A DNA stretch of 64,000 nt from Hemicentrotus pulcherrimus. Its lineage: Eukaryota > Echinodermata > Echinoidea > Camarodonta > Strongylocentrotidae. Of the stretch, positions 1 to 13,200 are shown piece by piece; the first letter of the stretch is position 1; every line of letters starts with the position of its first letter. The notes beneath the pieces were generated by a model. The model was not told where the DNA came from. It did no database searches and was given only the letters and a program-made list of their open reading frames with translations. Where the stretch lies: assembly GCA_003118195.1 (NCBI GenBank), contig BEXV01001056.1, forward strand, positions 49,552-113,551, given 5' to 3'. The position numbers and the translations under genes are program-made.

Positions 1-759
1 TCCGACAATCAACCCTTGAGGAACTCATAATCTACATTCCATTACTCCGATTTTCAGAAATGACAACTGCTTTGTATCTGTTTTTGACATGAACATGAAT
101 TGACTGACAAGTTGGCAATAGCCCTGGGCTTGAATAAGCATATTCGTGGAAAGTGACATCTATATAAGCATCGATCAATAAGAAATACCCTCCACGTCAA
201 ATCTGTTTTGAATTATTCTTTCTGCCTGTATATTGTCCTTTTCTGTATTAAAGACTTTGAACCATAAACGTTCAATTTGCAAGTCTACTATGTTACATCT
301 TTTCATAAGAAAAATTAGCTCCTATGAGTTCAAACAGTCTCCCAAATTGAAACGCAACGTAATAAGGGCAATTATTATTAAAGGACTATCACAAAGTTTT
401 CGTATCACCTTCCAACATGATCCCACGTCTCAGGAGCATAACTAGTAACAGGAAGAAACTAGAAACATGAATGAAAGCGAATGAATGAAAGATAAATGAA
501 TATAAATGAATGCATCAAGCAGTATAGATAGGGAATAGTAGTTGTAAATCGTGGAACATCAACCAGGGTATTTTAGTTTAACTCTCATATCCCTGCATCA
601 ACGTAACTTCAAAGGCACAAAGCGGCGCAGTCCCTTGAGACGTCTTCTGTTTTCGCCCCCGCGAGCCTCAACCTTGACAACAAAATATGTTGGCAAGTAT
701 TTTGCAGGTTTAACTGAATACATCTGACATGATGTGCTATAGATGCCACTTAAAGGGGA
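1..759. other. No gene recognised; short TGAA-rich repeat
   Basis: Only a degenerate TGAA-rich tract (about 466-515, ATGAATGAAAG units) stands out. Small open frames have no recognisable protein. Confidence 0.5.
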
Positions 760-892
760 AAGTATCAAATGTTTGAGAACAAGTTTAGGAATAAGCTGGA
801 AAAAAACAACAGATGGAAAGATTTTGGAACAGCTGGAAAATACCCCATAACACAAGTACATCTAACCTCAACCGTGGCCCTAAAGCGCAACA
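760..892. repeat. 133-bp direct duplication, copy 1
   Basis: The segment from AAGTATCAAATGTTTGAG to CTAAAGCGCAACA is repeated at 1272-1404 with no difference that I can see. The second copy begins three bases after a single N, so it may be an overlap between contigs rather than a biological duplication. Confidence 0.9.
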
Positions 893-974
893 CTAACCCA
901 GGGTTCTTGTTAATTTTTCTGATAGCAGGCTATTTATGATTTACAGGAGGCTACTAAAATTGCAAAAGAAAATC

Positions 975-1085
975 TCTGTGCGCGTAGCGCACATCGCCAT
1001 GTGCGCAAAGCGCACATCACGAGCGCGAAGCGCGAAGTCCCTTGCGGCCGGGGTCCAGGGCCCGCCCAAGGGCCCTGGAAGCTTA
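975..1085. repeat. GC-rich block of nested hairpins
   Basis: In AT-rich surroundings this block contains GTGCGC-AAA-GCGCAC, GAGCGCGAAGCGCGAAG and a perfect 9-base inverted repeat, CCAGGGCCC and GGGCCCTGG separated by six bases. It is probably part of a dispersed repeat. No coding or tRNA structure was recognised. Confidence 0.6.
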
Positions 1086-1271
1086 AGGGTTTTAGATGCT
1101 CTCTGGTGCTATCTTAGCCTTATTTTTGAAGATATGACCACACTGTATGAGCCATAGTTTAATGATAAAGATCATGAATATTTAGGCTGAATAACTTACT
1201 TTTCATATGATATACAATATGAAATGAAAATGCTCCATTATTGTTTCTGATAAATCAATCATATTTGTNGC

Positions 1272-1404
1272 AAGTATCAAATGTTTGAGAACAAGTTTAG
1301 GAATAAGCTGGAAAAAAACAACAGATGGAAAGATTTTGGAACAGCTGGAAAATACCCCATAACACAAGTACATCTAACCTCAACCGTGGCCCTAAAGCGC
1401 AACA
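1272..1404. repeat. 133-bp direct duplication, copy 2, next to a single N
   Basis: Identical by eye to 760-892. The N at 1269 marks an assembly join. The copies diverge where this one enters a SINE (1405-1679), as if one haplotype carries the SINE and the other does not. Confidence 0.9.
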
Positions 1405-1679
1405 TTAATAATAATAATTATCCTTGCTTATATAGCGCCTAACACTTCCTACGCAGAAGTCCCTAAGCGCTCTACAATAATGCAGCATAATTACCCTGGC
1501 TTTAGCAGTGCAGCTGTTACGCGCGCTGCGTTTCAAGGAATAAATTCCTACCAGGTACCCATTTACTTCACCTGGGTGGAGTGTCAATGTCTTGCCAAAG
1601 GACATTAGTGCGGCGGCGGGACTCGAACCGCGGACCTTGTGATCGACAGTCCGGCGACGTATCCACTCGACCACAACAC
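1405..1679 (-). mobile_element. tRNA-derived SINE (family S1), nearly full length
   Basis: On the minus strand the element starts with a tRNA-like head, GTGGTCGAGTGGATACG. This holds an A-box-like stretch, followed by a B box, GGTTCGAGTCC. A body with CTGGGTGG-type and AATTTATTCC-type segments follows, and the element ends in an ATT-rich tail at 1404-1420. Related copies lie at 20765-20945 (body only), 22150-22374 (head clear) and 52555-52682. The sequence has an internal RNA polymerase III promoter and no protein. Confidence 0.8.
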
Positions 1680-1732
1680 AACAACATTAACATTAACATT
1701 AACACAACATTAACCATAACCTTGGCTTTAGT
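1680..1732. repeat. TTAACA-type simple repeat
   Basis: AACATTAACATTAACATTAA and similar units follow the SINE head directly. Confidence 0.8.
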
Positions 1733-4700
1733 ACATTACATTGCATTATGGTAGGGATTTGCTTTAGGTAAGGACAGATTTAAAAAGTCACTGGAAATTT
1801 GCCCCGATGCAATTGTAATGAGTTTAACGTTTTAAAAAACACAAATAAATACATTACCGAGAGTGATCTGCTTAAGTCATACTTAACTTTGAGCTTGGAA
1901 ATTTCCTCCACCTAACTTCAAAACAGCATGACAGGGAAACGTTCAGTGATAAATATCAATTCCATACGTGACTGACACATAAAGGTCTTCATTTCCCAAT
2001 ATTATGCAAAAGATGAGGTCGTGTTACAGGTCCTGATCTGAGTCTTTCCGATCCCCAAGCTGCATGTCATAAGTCTGACATACGATACGACTTATTTCAA
2101 CGAATATTTCACTATTTCCATTTTAATTCAAGATATCTGAACGATGTTTTATGTCTGTAGACTTATATTTATGTAGGAGGTGCAATGTGACGTATAGTAC
2201 ATGTACACAAGGGCACATCTTGTAATGGAGTGAATGTTTATCTATAAAGATGAAAAAAACTGGAATAAAAGTGGAGAGGAGAGGTGAGAAGGAAATAGAC
2301 AGTGACATAAACAAAAAGAGGGATGGAGAAGAAATAATTGAGTATGGTGATGTAACTCTTCAATCTGATAGGATGTTGTATGCTAACCACCCTGTCACAT
2401 AGTGCCATTTGAATATTTTGTAAAAGGAATATGTCGTTACAGCGAACATGTAAACCGAACGTTTCAATGAATTAATTCATCATTTCTTTAGGACGCAATA
2501 TCGGAGAAGAAAAAAAAACCCTATTGTGTTGCAATATCATTTGGCGTCAAAACAGATTTATTATATTTACGTTTCTCCCATGTTGCAATATTCATTCGTA
2601 TTGATGAATTCCTGATTCATTTCTTTGTAGAGTTAAGGACACATCGTCCAGAAAAAAGGAAATAGCGAAGTATTGAAACAAATATGTTGCGTTGCTATAA
2701 CGTTTGGCGTCAACACAGAATTTCATTTCGTTTCTCCTAGGCCACGAACAAAAAATTAGATTAAATTTCCCCTGTTTATGGAATCTCCGTTAACATTATT
2801 ATACAACCTCCTTTAAATACGGCACATTCTCTATTCCTCAACTTTTGAGAAAAAAATTTGTTTACAGCTATTGCAAAAACTTCCTCCTCGGATAGTTTCC
2901 ATTCGATATTATAAAACTGTGATGTAGGTTGTTTATAGTTCGTGATAGGTGACTCAAATTTATTTACTCTTCACTATGGAATCTGACACCTTCTTTTTCC
3001 CAACTCAATTATTCTCTCGGTATCATTCATCATCCCGATGTTGCATAATCGATATAGTGTTTTGTCTAAGCAAATCGGTGGAAACTGACCCCGAATCGAT
3101 CGATGTATAACATTTTAACCCAATGTCATATTCTTACTTCAACGTCTTCGTCTAAAATTCCACATCCAACATGGACGGTCCTATATGGGTATAGCGAAGT
3201 ATATATGTGCGTGCAACTGATTACAAAGCTCCTATTCCTCGACCACTCTTTGTGTCTTTATCGAGGGCTTAAAACAAATATTAGAAGATTGTGCATACAT
3301 CACGATCTGCTCTGTAGCATTCTTTGCTCATTTTAGGCATTTATGGATACAAAAAGGTATGCCAAATTTAAGTATCTTAATTTTCACATTTGATGTGAGG
3401 GCTAAGGAGCATCAAAACCTACAACGCTAATGGTCAGGTCAACATGATGCCATCGAGGAACTTACTTATACATCAATGAACAATGACTGGCACATGGTGA
3501 GAGGTAAACATGGTTCCAATCATAGCCATGGCAATTTCACTAATGACGGTGTAAACAAATACTTGTTTACCGATATTTCATCGGGTCAGACGAATCTATT
3601 CTCCGCGGTTGACCGATTTGGCGTGAATGGCGTCTTCAGATGAAACGATACCATGAGATATAGTCGATTAGATAAATGACCCTTTCTCTCTCTCATTTTA
3701 TTATTGATTTATTGCTTATAGTATAACTTCTAATTACAATATCCACATACCACCATACTGCATGCAAGCTGTTTCTTTGTTTATACAGTAACGCCATGCA
3801 TCCCATAATGAATTCAACACGATCGCATAGTTTCGAAAACTCAAGTTAAGTCAATTTCGATGGCTTCGTGCGGACATGACACTGACACATTATATGATTT
3901 GAACATGAAACTCGATATTTTAAACGTCTATGTGATCGAGCTGTTCACTTATTCTTTTCTGATCAACACAAAACAACCATTATGCCATTCTTTACCAGAA
4001 ACTGAGCAGTTTCGAAAATGTAGAAAAACCTAAATAGCATTTAATGCTACGTCATTCTAATTTTTCTTCGAAATCCATGCATTCTTTATTATTCTCACCT
4101 AATTTGGGTTTACGCTGTGGTAAATGTTGATATTTTTACATCGAGTAGGGTATGTCTAATCAAAAGATCTTGTCATAAAGCTACTTGGTTAAAAGGAAAT
4201 GATTTTTTGATTATGAACTGAAATGCGTTATAATTTGAAGATACAGTGCGGTTTTGCATTACATTAAATACAACTATAATCTAGAAATAAGGAGCGGTTC
4301 TAAAATTCATTTCGGTGTAAATATGCGGAATTAGTCTTCAGTGTTCAACTGATCATTAAAGATTGACGCCCTAGTGTGTGGTATGTTAGCGTCCACGCAT
4401 TGCCTGCGCGAAGTTCTATTGTGAAATATTTTTTCTTCTTCTTCAAACGTTCCCGATTTGAGAGAGGTATTTGTATTTGGTTGAATTAAGATATATTTTT
4501 TCTTTTAAGAACAAAACAATCAACGAAATTTTGAGAAAGCTGTCAACCTCAATATGGAAGTCAATATTTATTCCCAACATGAATATTACAAATTCTATAT
4601 CATTAAAATGCAATTGTCAAGTTTCAACATAATCTTGCTTTCATAAAATGTTAACAATTTTCATCGTGCTTCTTCAAAAGTTAGTTCGTACCTTTGATGT

Positions 4701-6461
4701 TCATTGCTTAATACTTATCACTATAGGTTCGTTGACTGATTAATTGGTCTATCCAAACCGGGTAGATTGATTGGTCTAATCTCTAGGTTTGTGCTTCATT
4801 GAATCTGACAAAGTATCGCTTCGGAACTCATTACAAGATGGCCTTCGGAGATGCAATGTCACGACGCCATACGTTACGGGATCAGAATTCTAAAACTAGG
4901 GAACGACAGAAAGAGAGGAGTAAAGTGCAATATCTAAATGATTAAAAGTTGAAAATAATTATTTCTGATAAATGTTTTGTGTCAAATGACACCACATGTA
5001 TATACGCGTCGGGCCTAATGCCTGTTGAACACGAAGAGTCAATCGCTTGACGTAGTACTGCCTCGGCGATTATTGCGTTCTTTGACATTGTACAAACAAA
5101 GTGAATATTAAATGCACAGAACAGACATTCCGTTAAATCACTGGCGCATGCAACATTAGTCTTCACAGGCTCGATTAGCGCAGATAATAACGAACTTATT
5201 AACGGTGTGCAACAGGGATACGTTTTTGTCCTTTCCTACTTACGCGACTTGCACCTAACTTCCTTTAATGTTCATTGAGTAGGTCGCAATATGATCATTA
5301 TGCTGTATTTGGAAGATAGACAAACGGGCTGAGTAATGGTTTGGGCATGACATATCAATCACGAAGATACAAGGAAATCAAAGACATCGATGCCGAAGAA
5401 AGTCACATCGTAGTATCAAGTTCGTTCACGCGACTGGGACAAACACCATCAGTTAAAGAATTTGAGTGGTGACCCCGCCTTATTTGCACGTAGGCGATGT
5501 TTTCCTATAATCTTGATATAAGGCCCATCGTACATGATTCGTCGTTACAACTACGATATTGTTTGTGCCAATAGAGACTATGAAAGAAAATCAAATGCGT
5601 CCATAAGTAATAAAACGCATTTTTTCCCCCCAACTCGGTTACTTAATTTTGTATCCATCCTTTGTACACTATCACCTTCACATGGTACGTCAAAGACAAC
5701 GCCATTCGTTGACACAGTCCTACGTCAGTGAAATGACGCCTCGTGTGTTTTCAACGGAATCTAGTACAGTTACCGAGTCAATGGTAACGGCATTTTGGAT
5801 GATGTCACTTGCCACGAGAATCATAAAGTACATTGGGTTTGGATAGAAAAATTCCTGTTGGAAAAACATAATTAGCGCTCTGTTTCTCAACAGACGACTT
5901 AATCCCTCAATTCGTTCATTGTAAGTGTCGCTTGGTTTTATAAAATTCTATTTTCTATGTAGCTACTCATTGTCCTGTTGTTAGCGGACCAAAAAAGTGG
6001 GGGAGGATATACGACCAAAGCAGTGAAAAGAAACACTTCGTTTTCATTAGGTACACACTTCAACAATATATGTATGCTAAGTGACACTCAATTAGGATTG
6101 GAAATCAATAATCGGAAAAGACCTTTGAGTTTAAAAATGTATGTAGGTAGCTTCATTCATGCGATTTGATCAATCTCGAATCACAGAAAAGATACTAATA
6201 TTGATTTATGCTAGATTCGGGCTTCAGACCATGGACCTACTACATTTCAGACCAAATTATGCTATAAAGGTTACTATTCTTTTTGGTAGAAACAGAAGCG
6301 AAGGTGGAACATTGCGACGTACCCTTCTTAAATATTTCAGAATATTCCCTTGCATCGAGAGGAAAACAAAAATACCTTCTGTTTGGAGGCAGAAAGGCGT
6401 TAGCTCATAAACTGTAACACAGAGTTAACGCCCTTGGTGGCTGTGAACAGACACTGTTTAC
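1733..6461. other. AT-rich stretch with no recognised gene
   Basis: I find no splice-consistent exon, tRNA head or clear inverted-repeat element over this stretch. The open frames are short and of AT-rich composition. A short TC tract lies near 3682-3695. Confidence 0.5.
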
Positions 6462-6465
6462 TTAA

Positions 6466-6846
6466 AGAGAAGGTTGAGTTCTGGGAAGAGGTGAAAAATA
6501 ATTTGTGAGCGTTATCATTCTTCTTATGCAAGTGTGGAAGAACATAAGACATGTTACCTGAAAAGCATGGCGTTCAAATGCCTTCATATTCTAAATATGT
6601 CATGGAACATCGTAAAACTCCGGGGTAGGATTTTTACGCCACGTGTTCATGTAGTCCCATGTAAATCTTTCCGTGTACAGTGTTTGTAACCTTACGAAGA
6701 CTTGGCCAATTTAAATTTTTTATTATTGATGATTCCAGAACCTTGCAATACACACAAATTTTTATGCTAGATGATCAACCTTTTCTGGTCGATTCAACAC
6801 CGTTTCTTTCACAATGCAATCACATGACCAGAACTCAACTTCATCT
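6466..6846 (+). mobile_element. MITE family A, copy 1, TTAA flanks
   Basis: The 381-bp element begins AGAGAAGGTTGAGTTCTGG and ends with the imperfect inverse CCAGAACTCAACTTCATCT. TTAA lies on both sides (6462-6465 and 6847-6850), as expected for a TTAA target duplication. A second copy is at 9084-9470 and part of a third at 27123-27257. No transposase is encoded. Confidence 0.85.
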
Positions 6847-6850
6847 TTAA

Positions 6851-9083
6851 GTCTGCATGTCACGGCATCCTTGTCCCCATTACGGTCAGGCCTGCCATTA
6901 ATATTTATTTTCATTATTGGGTCTTATCTTTTATTTATGCTTCGTTTTTCTCATGCGATACAAACAAGATGAAGCGATGGCCGGAGAAATCGATGTACAT
7001 CTGCAGGTTTATTATCGGTATGTTTTTATATGTCAGGAAATTGATTTCTTATTCAATGAAACCCATCAAGTCATGCATTAAGCTTCGATGTACTTACTAT
7101 GGGGCGACATGTACTTTAGTAGCGCGGCACAAGAAAGCCTACAGGTTCAGCCATTCTTGACAAAAATACGAGACGTAAGATATGTTACAATTTAGACGAT
7201 GGCACAGCGCAAGTCCATGTTTTGAGGCCGTACTGGCGTCGCCGGGGGACACTGATATTACAAGGTGGATTGAATGCGAATTGTTTTACAACGCCATTGA
7301 ATAGGTTGACCGGGTGGGAGGGGTCCTTTCGTAATTGTGTAATGTTTCTTTCCCATCCTTTTTCTCCTCCTTCTCCCCTTTTCTCCTTTCTCCATGCAAT
7401 GGGGAAAGAAGACAGTGAACCTCTGCCGACACGGTTACGCCAACAATAATAGAACAATCAACGTTTATTCAATCTTGTCTATATACAACTTTCAATGAAT
7501 TTATTGAATTAAACGACGATATTGTATTCAAAAAATATTTGTACGGCCCCGAATGTGTTTGTTAGGTCCTTGCTCGAAAAAAAAATGGATATCAGGAGTA
7601 GCCTAACTCGCATTAATGGCTCTCAAACCCAAGCTTTAGAAGATTGGAACGATTTTGCAAGTGCGTGGGCTAGTACTGATACCAATCATGAGTTATTTCA
7701 TCATCGCTACATGTAAAGACGAAATGAGCCATTGGTTTCACTATGTACCTCTGGGCACTATTTAACGAAACCGTCATGAGTACAAGTTTTCCAACAATCC
7801 ATTGAAAAACGTCGTAATTTTAATGCCTTGTCGGCGAACTTCAACTTAAGGTGGTTTTGTGAAACTATGTCCAGGGTACCGCAGCCAGTGGTTAAGTATC
7901 TAACTTACGACTCGCATTCAATAAAAGGATGACAAGTTTCGAAAATTTTGCTGAGGATAACTTATATCTACTAGGACAGCAAATGCTGCGTGTACTTAGC
8001 AATGACCTTATAGAAGGAATAAGCATTTTGCTGAAAATCTACAAATCCTGACAAACTGAATTACAACTCCGTTACCTCAATTGACAGTTTCCGGCCTCCT
8101 TGCAACATTCCAGCAAACCGATGACATTCCTCGTTACTTTTTTTCATAACCTTTCAGATGTGGTCAATTCAGCCCAGGATCAACTCAGGCGTGAAGTGTA
8201 GTGCACGCCAAGGCCTAAGATAATTCTTTCCTCTGGCAAAGGGGGAATTTTTCCTAGACACTTTCGCTTTCTTCAGCGCAGAAGATGTCATGAACCCACC
8301 TGCACTAACCCATCTACCCACACACACACTAACTGGGTTTTCACTTCGACCTGGTGAAATTGTTTTATAACTTCACATGACATGTTCACGGTTCGTTATT
8401 CACAAATATAAATTCAAATTTGGAAAGGCACCCCAGGGCCTGAATTGTGATAGTAGCAGCTGAAATGCAGACAGGGTTATTAAAAAAGTGTTTGAAGAGC
8501 ATTCGGCAGACTTTTTCATCATTGACATGTCAAAGACATTATGTAGCTTGGAATGTAGAAGCATTTCATGGTACAAATGGTACAATCTTTCATTTTGGAT
8601 TCACATGTGATACAAAAAAAAACTAACATGGAATGTTAAAATGTTATTGAGCCTCTTTAGTTGCTAATTTTTCCAGATTGGCCACGTAAAGAAAATGAAG
8701 GCTCTAGTTTATAAAAATCTATGCTGTGACGGTGGTCATAAGGCTCATCGGATAATGCGTTCCTTAAGTGTATACCCATTTTTATGATACTGAAATGACC
8801 ATGGCAATGACTTCTTTCACAAGTCAGGTAAAGACTATAACCATTTGTATTATGAACATTACCTGGGTAATATTGAAGTAGTTTGAGAGTGTCACTCACC
8901 CGATTGATTCAACATATATATCATGGGTAAAATCTTCATTTACATTTACATCATACATACAATTATTAAGTGTATACTGGTAGTTTTAAAGACTTAACAA
9001 TCATAATTATATTCTTGCTTTCCGAAAACCCAATGGACTAACATGTTCACAATACTTTTTAAAGTTAAGGCTGCAAAAAAAAG
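6851..9083. other. No gene recognised between two MITE A copies
   Basis: A purine/pyrimidine-rich stretch (7311-7420) gives overlapping frames on both strands, neither resembling a known protein. Nothing else stands out. Confidence 0.5.
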
Positions 9084-9470
9084 AAGAGAAGGTTGAGTTC
9101 TGGAAAGAGGTACAAAATAATTTGTGAGCGTCATCATTGTTATTATGCAAGGGTGGAAGAACATCAGATTTAACATGTTCCCTAAAAAGCATGGCTCTTT
9201 AAATGCCTTCATATTCTAAATATGACATGGAACATCGTAACAATCGGGGGTAGGTTTTTTTCGCCATGTGCTCGTGTAGTCCCATATACATCATTCTGTG
9301 TATAGTGCTTGTAACTTTGCCAAGATTTGGCCAAATTTCTTATTATTTTGATGATTCCAGAACCTTGCAATACACACGAAAACCTATATACTAGATGATC
9401 AACCTTTTTTGATAGATTCCACACCGTTTCTTTCACAATGCAATCGCATGACCAGAACTCAACTTCATCT
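9084..9470 (+). mobile_element. MITE family A, copy 2
   Basis: Matches the 6466 copy along its length with scattered substitutions and small indels. The right end is followed by TTAA (9471-9474). The left end is preceded by an A-rich run rather than TTAA, so that target-site copy has decayed. Confidence 0.85.
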
Positions 9471-10208
9471 TTAATCTGAGATACATGGCCCTAAGTGTTA
9501 TCAGTGTCTGTGATATGGTGTTATATTGAAGTCTTTAAAAAATTGCGCTTCAAAATAAGTGCCTCAAAAAAGTAATAATCCCCAATAGACTGTAGTGTTA
9601 TGAAAACCGTTAGGAAAACGCAAAATTTGTTTTAGATTTCCGATAATAAATATCTTGATGATGATACAGGCGTTCGGCTTGAAAAAGTCATGGGGTTCCT
9701 GACTGACTTAAAGGTTTATAATTATCATTGTAGCATGAGCTAAATCTAGGATTTTGTTTCAGAATCTGAGACAAAGTTACCCGATCCCTTTAAAAGATAG
9801 AGTATGTGAAGCGCATTACACTCCACGCATCATAAAAGAAAATCTGCCGCAGTTTTCAGCGTCATATGTGAACGAGGCTTTGTTGAGGGTAGAAATCAAA
9901 ATGTTACATCATAAATAAGATCACATGAGATACACGTAATTCTCGATACATCACATTCACATATTCTTGCTTGCCAATAACCTTTTGGACCGACGTGTCC
10001 AGCATGTATTTTCTGAAGTTCAGGGCACTGACTAACAAAGAGGTGATATCAATCGCAACATGCAGCTATGTACATCGTTCGTTCGTGTCTCCTTAGATCA
10101 AGATTAATGTAATCTTGATCTTGAGTATTTGCTACAACCGGCCGTGTCAGACACGTTGCCCCGGGGTGCGAGATAGGACTCTTGTAGCATTCCCCCATTT
10201 AAAACAGC

Positions 10209-10258
10209 GATTGATTAGTTACTTACGATTGATTTGGATCAATCGCAACTCTTTGAAA
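10209..10258. repeat. Palindromic dispersed repeat (ATCAATCGCAACTC type), copy 1
   Basis: GATTGATTTGGATCAATCGC reads as an inverted repeat around TTTGGA and is followed by AACTCTT. The same arrangement recurs at 48700-48745, where the arms TTGCGATTGA and TCAATCGCAA are perfect. Confidence 0.65.
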
Positions 10259-13200
10259 AAACAGGGCCCAGGAGTACCTTTTAAAACATGAAAAGCATGA
10301 AATCCACCTGTACCGCATGTTTCATTCGAGGTGGTAGACGAAGCGGATTCATGAAAAGCTGTCAAGATGACCCACGGCTTTGACAACAAGTCATGTTGGA
10401 GGTGAAAAAAAAGTACTGAATTATACAAATACTCGAATCGGAGTCTCGAGCATAGCCAAGGGGATAGAAGACAATCATTCCCTGTTGTAAAACAATATTC
10501 TACATATCTATATTCCACTCATCTTGGAAAATTAAATTAGTCTTTTGTTAAAGTCTTTGTTCCAGTCTGAGCATAATGATAGTCCTCTTCACTCATACCA
10601 CATTGAAAAATTGGCTGCACCGAAAAAATTTCCTCGAAATGTGATTGATAATAATCACATCTTTTTCATGTTTTATATGTATGAATTTTCATATTAGTAT
10701 AAATTAGTGGAGGGTACGATCAAAGACAACGTGAACATGAAGTCAATTTGTCGATATCATACTTGTCACATGTAGCTACTTCACTATCTGCTAGTGTTTA
10801 TGTGCTTCTGAATGTATATCCGAGAGAATTATGATATAAGTTGTCCTTGTATGGGAGCTGAAAAGGTGTTAAATTACTGTCAACTTCCACGAATTTACAC
10901 GCTTGACTCTTAGTTGATAGTATATTCTAATAAAACTGCATACAAGTTAATCTGTATCTTGCACAATTTGAGCTTAATTTTAATCACAATAGATCCTAAC
11001 ACACTTGAAACAACGAAGGAGATTTACCGTCTATCTAAAATAAAAAAGGGAGATTTTTAAAACACGTACAATACCAATCGGTAGAAGCGCGCGTACTTTA
11101 AACATAATTTCGTCACCGAAAATTGAATCAATTTGAAACTAGACAGCACTTTCAGAAAAATTATACAGATAAATAGATAAGCCAATATAAGCATGGGAAA
11201 AAACGCCGGAACGCTGCCAATGTTGTCCTCGAAATTCGAAAGTGGGCTATTAACTAAGGCAGGGTCGTGTTTACGACACATTGCGTTAAGGTCTAACAAC
11301 AATCGATGGCAGATCGATGCATATGCTGATGGTATTGATATGAAGATGAATTAGACAAACATTGTCAGCAGTTTTCGAGGACATTATAATATTTCATTCC
11401 TGTAGATTTGTAGTTTCGACGGGAAAATGCTAGTGAATAACTCAAGATTTCCATACTTCTTGCGTTTCCATTGACATGCCGCCAGCCGCTAAAGTCATAG
11501 AAGTATGATCTTAATATTATCTGAATGGTTAAAACTTGCTCGAATGAGAGAAGTCTTCAAGGACGGAGTGGTGACGGTAGACAATCTCTTTAGACCGAAT
11601 GAGTTTGCTTGTTGTCACATTAACTAATCACAATATCGCTACATGTTTATTACCTCATAAAGGGCCAGCTAACCGATCAATAATAATGCATATATATCCA
11701 TGAGTCCTTCGTCATACTCTAGCTTTCATTCATGTGTGAGGAAATTATATGGCTTGAAAAAAAATGTAATGAGGACTTATACTAAAGAGGTTATGTTTTG
11801 TCAATAATGATAGGTGAGAAATAGGATATTGACGATTTCTACCCTTGACATTATATGATATTATTATATTATATCTTGATACATAGAGTATTCACAAAAA
11901 TATAAGTTTAAAAGATGTGTTAGAACTAGGATCTCATTTCTTAGAATACGGCGGAAATTGAAATAAAGGAACAGTATAGACGACTAAAAATATAGGAGGT
12001 AATTGCAGTACGCTCAATATTTCAGATGAAGAAGGTTTTCTTTAGGTGATATTCGTATAATCACTGCTTTAAAGAGACCCTGTAACAAGCCTTATATGTT
12101 TATGTATTAAATGGGCATCATCGTATCATTTTACGTTATATTATATTATTCATGTATTATAATATAATTTGGCGTCAAGAACAAAATTAATCTAAACTTA
12201 CGATAGTTCAACTGGTTTACCTTACTGTATGATTTCTGGTGTTTTTTAATTTATGATCCAATTTAGACAGGTTATCATAGCTAAGAACTACACAAATTAC
12301 ATTAAGCCGCGTTCCAAACTGATGAAATAACGAACAACTAGTTTAAGTAGAATAGTGGAAGCGCAAACATAATAACGCATCAGATTAGTCAGTTATTGCA
12401 TAATCATAGGGATACAAAAAAATGACAGTGTACATACCTTGTACGTTTAAGAAAATAAATCCTTCGACAGCTCCTTTCCTTCCAGTCCTCTCTGAATCCT
12501 CTTATCGCGTCTCTTTTTTCGACTTTCAAATACAAGGCAAGAAAAAATACCAAAAGACTGAAGAAAAGTTGCTGCGAAACCAAGCTGGATTCTTCCCGCT
12601 ATTTCCCTCATCCACAAATTTCCTGTGTCTCGCGCGCGACTCCTGTTTTATCGTCTGTTGCAAGAAACTGGTGATGAATTCGGATACACACTGGCGCTTT
12701 ATATACGGATCAGGTATGTGTGTATTACGATGAGCTCCTTGCGTTGGGGGTATTACCGCCTATGACTTCACATCTGTATGAGACCAAATAAAGCTGTTTC
12801 TCTCTTCTCAGTCGTCTCCTTAACGTCGGCCGTGAGTGGTTACCAGTGTACGAGTGTAATTGAAATGATAGGATAATCCCTATGCGGTTCAGTGATTATG
12901 AGACCTTATTATGGTGGACAGAAATAATCTTTCAGTTTCCCTTGACGCAAAGAACGGAAGTTTTCGCGTTATGATTTTGACCAGCGTTTCTTGGATAAGT
13001 AGCTTTGATTGGGATAAAGAAGGAAATATGAGATGACATGATGACAAACGTTTATAAGCTTATTATTTATATGTCAAATGTTCTTACACTGATTCGCGAA
13101 TCTAATCATGTAAATTTCGCTTCGCCCCAGGATACAAAGTATGAGACGTATGATATGTCTCAAGATTAGTTATGATGCAATGATATGTTTCATAGGAATT

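Noticed and set aside
8994..9436. Protein-coding frames over MITE A copy 2
   Set aside because: The element is a short inverted-repeat transposon; the frames are not kept in the 6466 copy.
12422..12733. 103-codon frame
   Set aside because: No recognisable motif, no clear start context and no matching exons.
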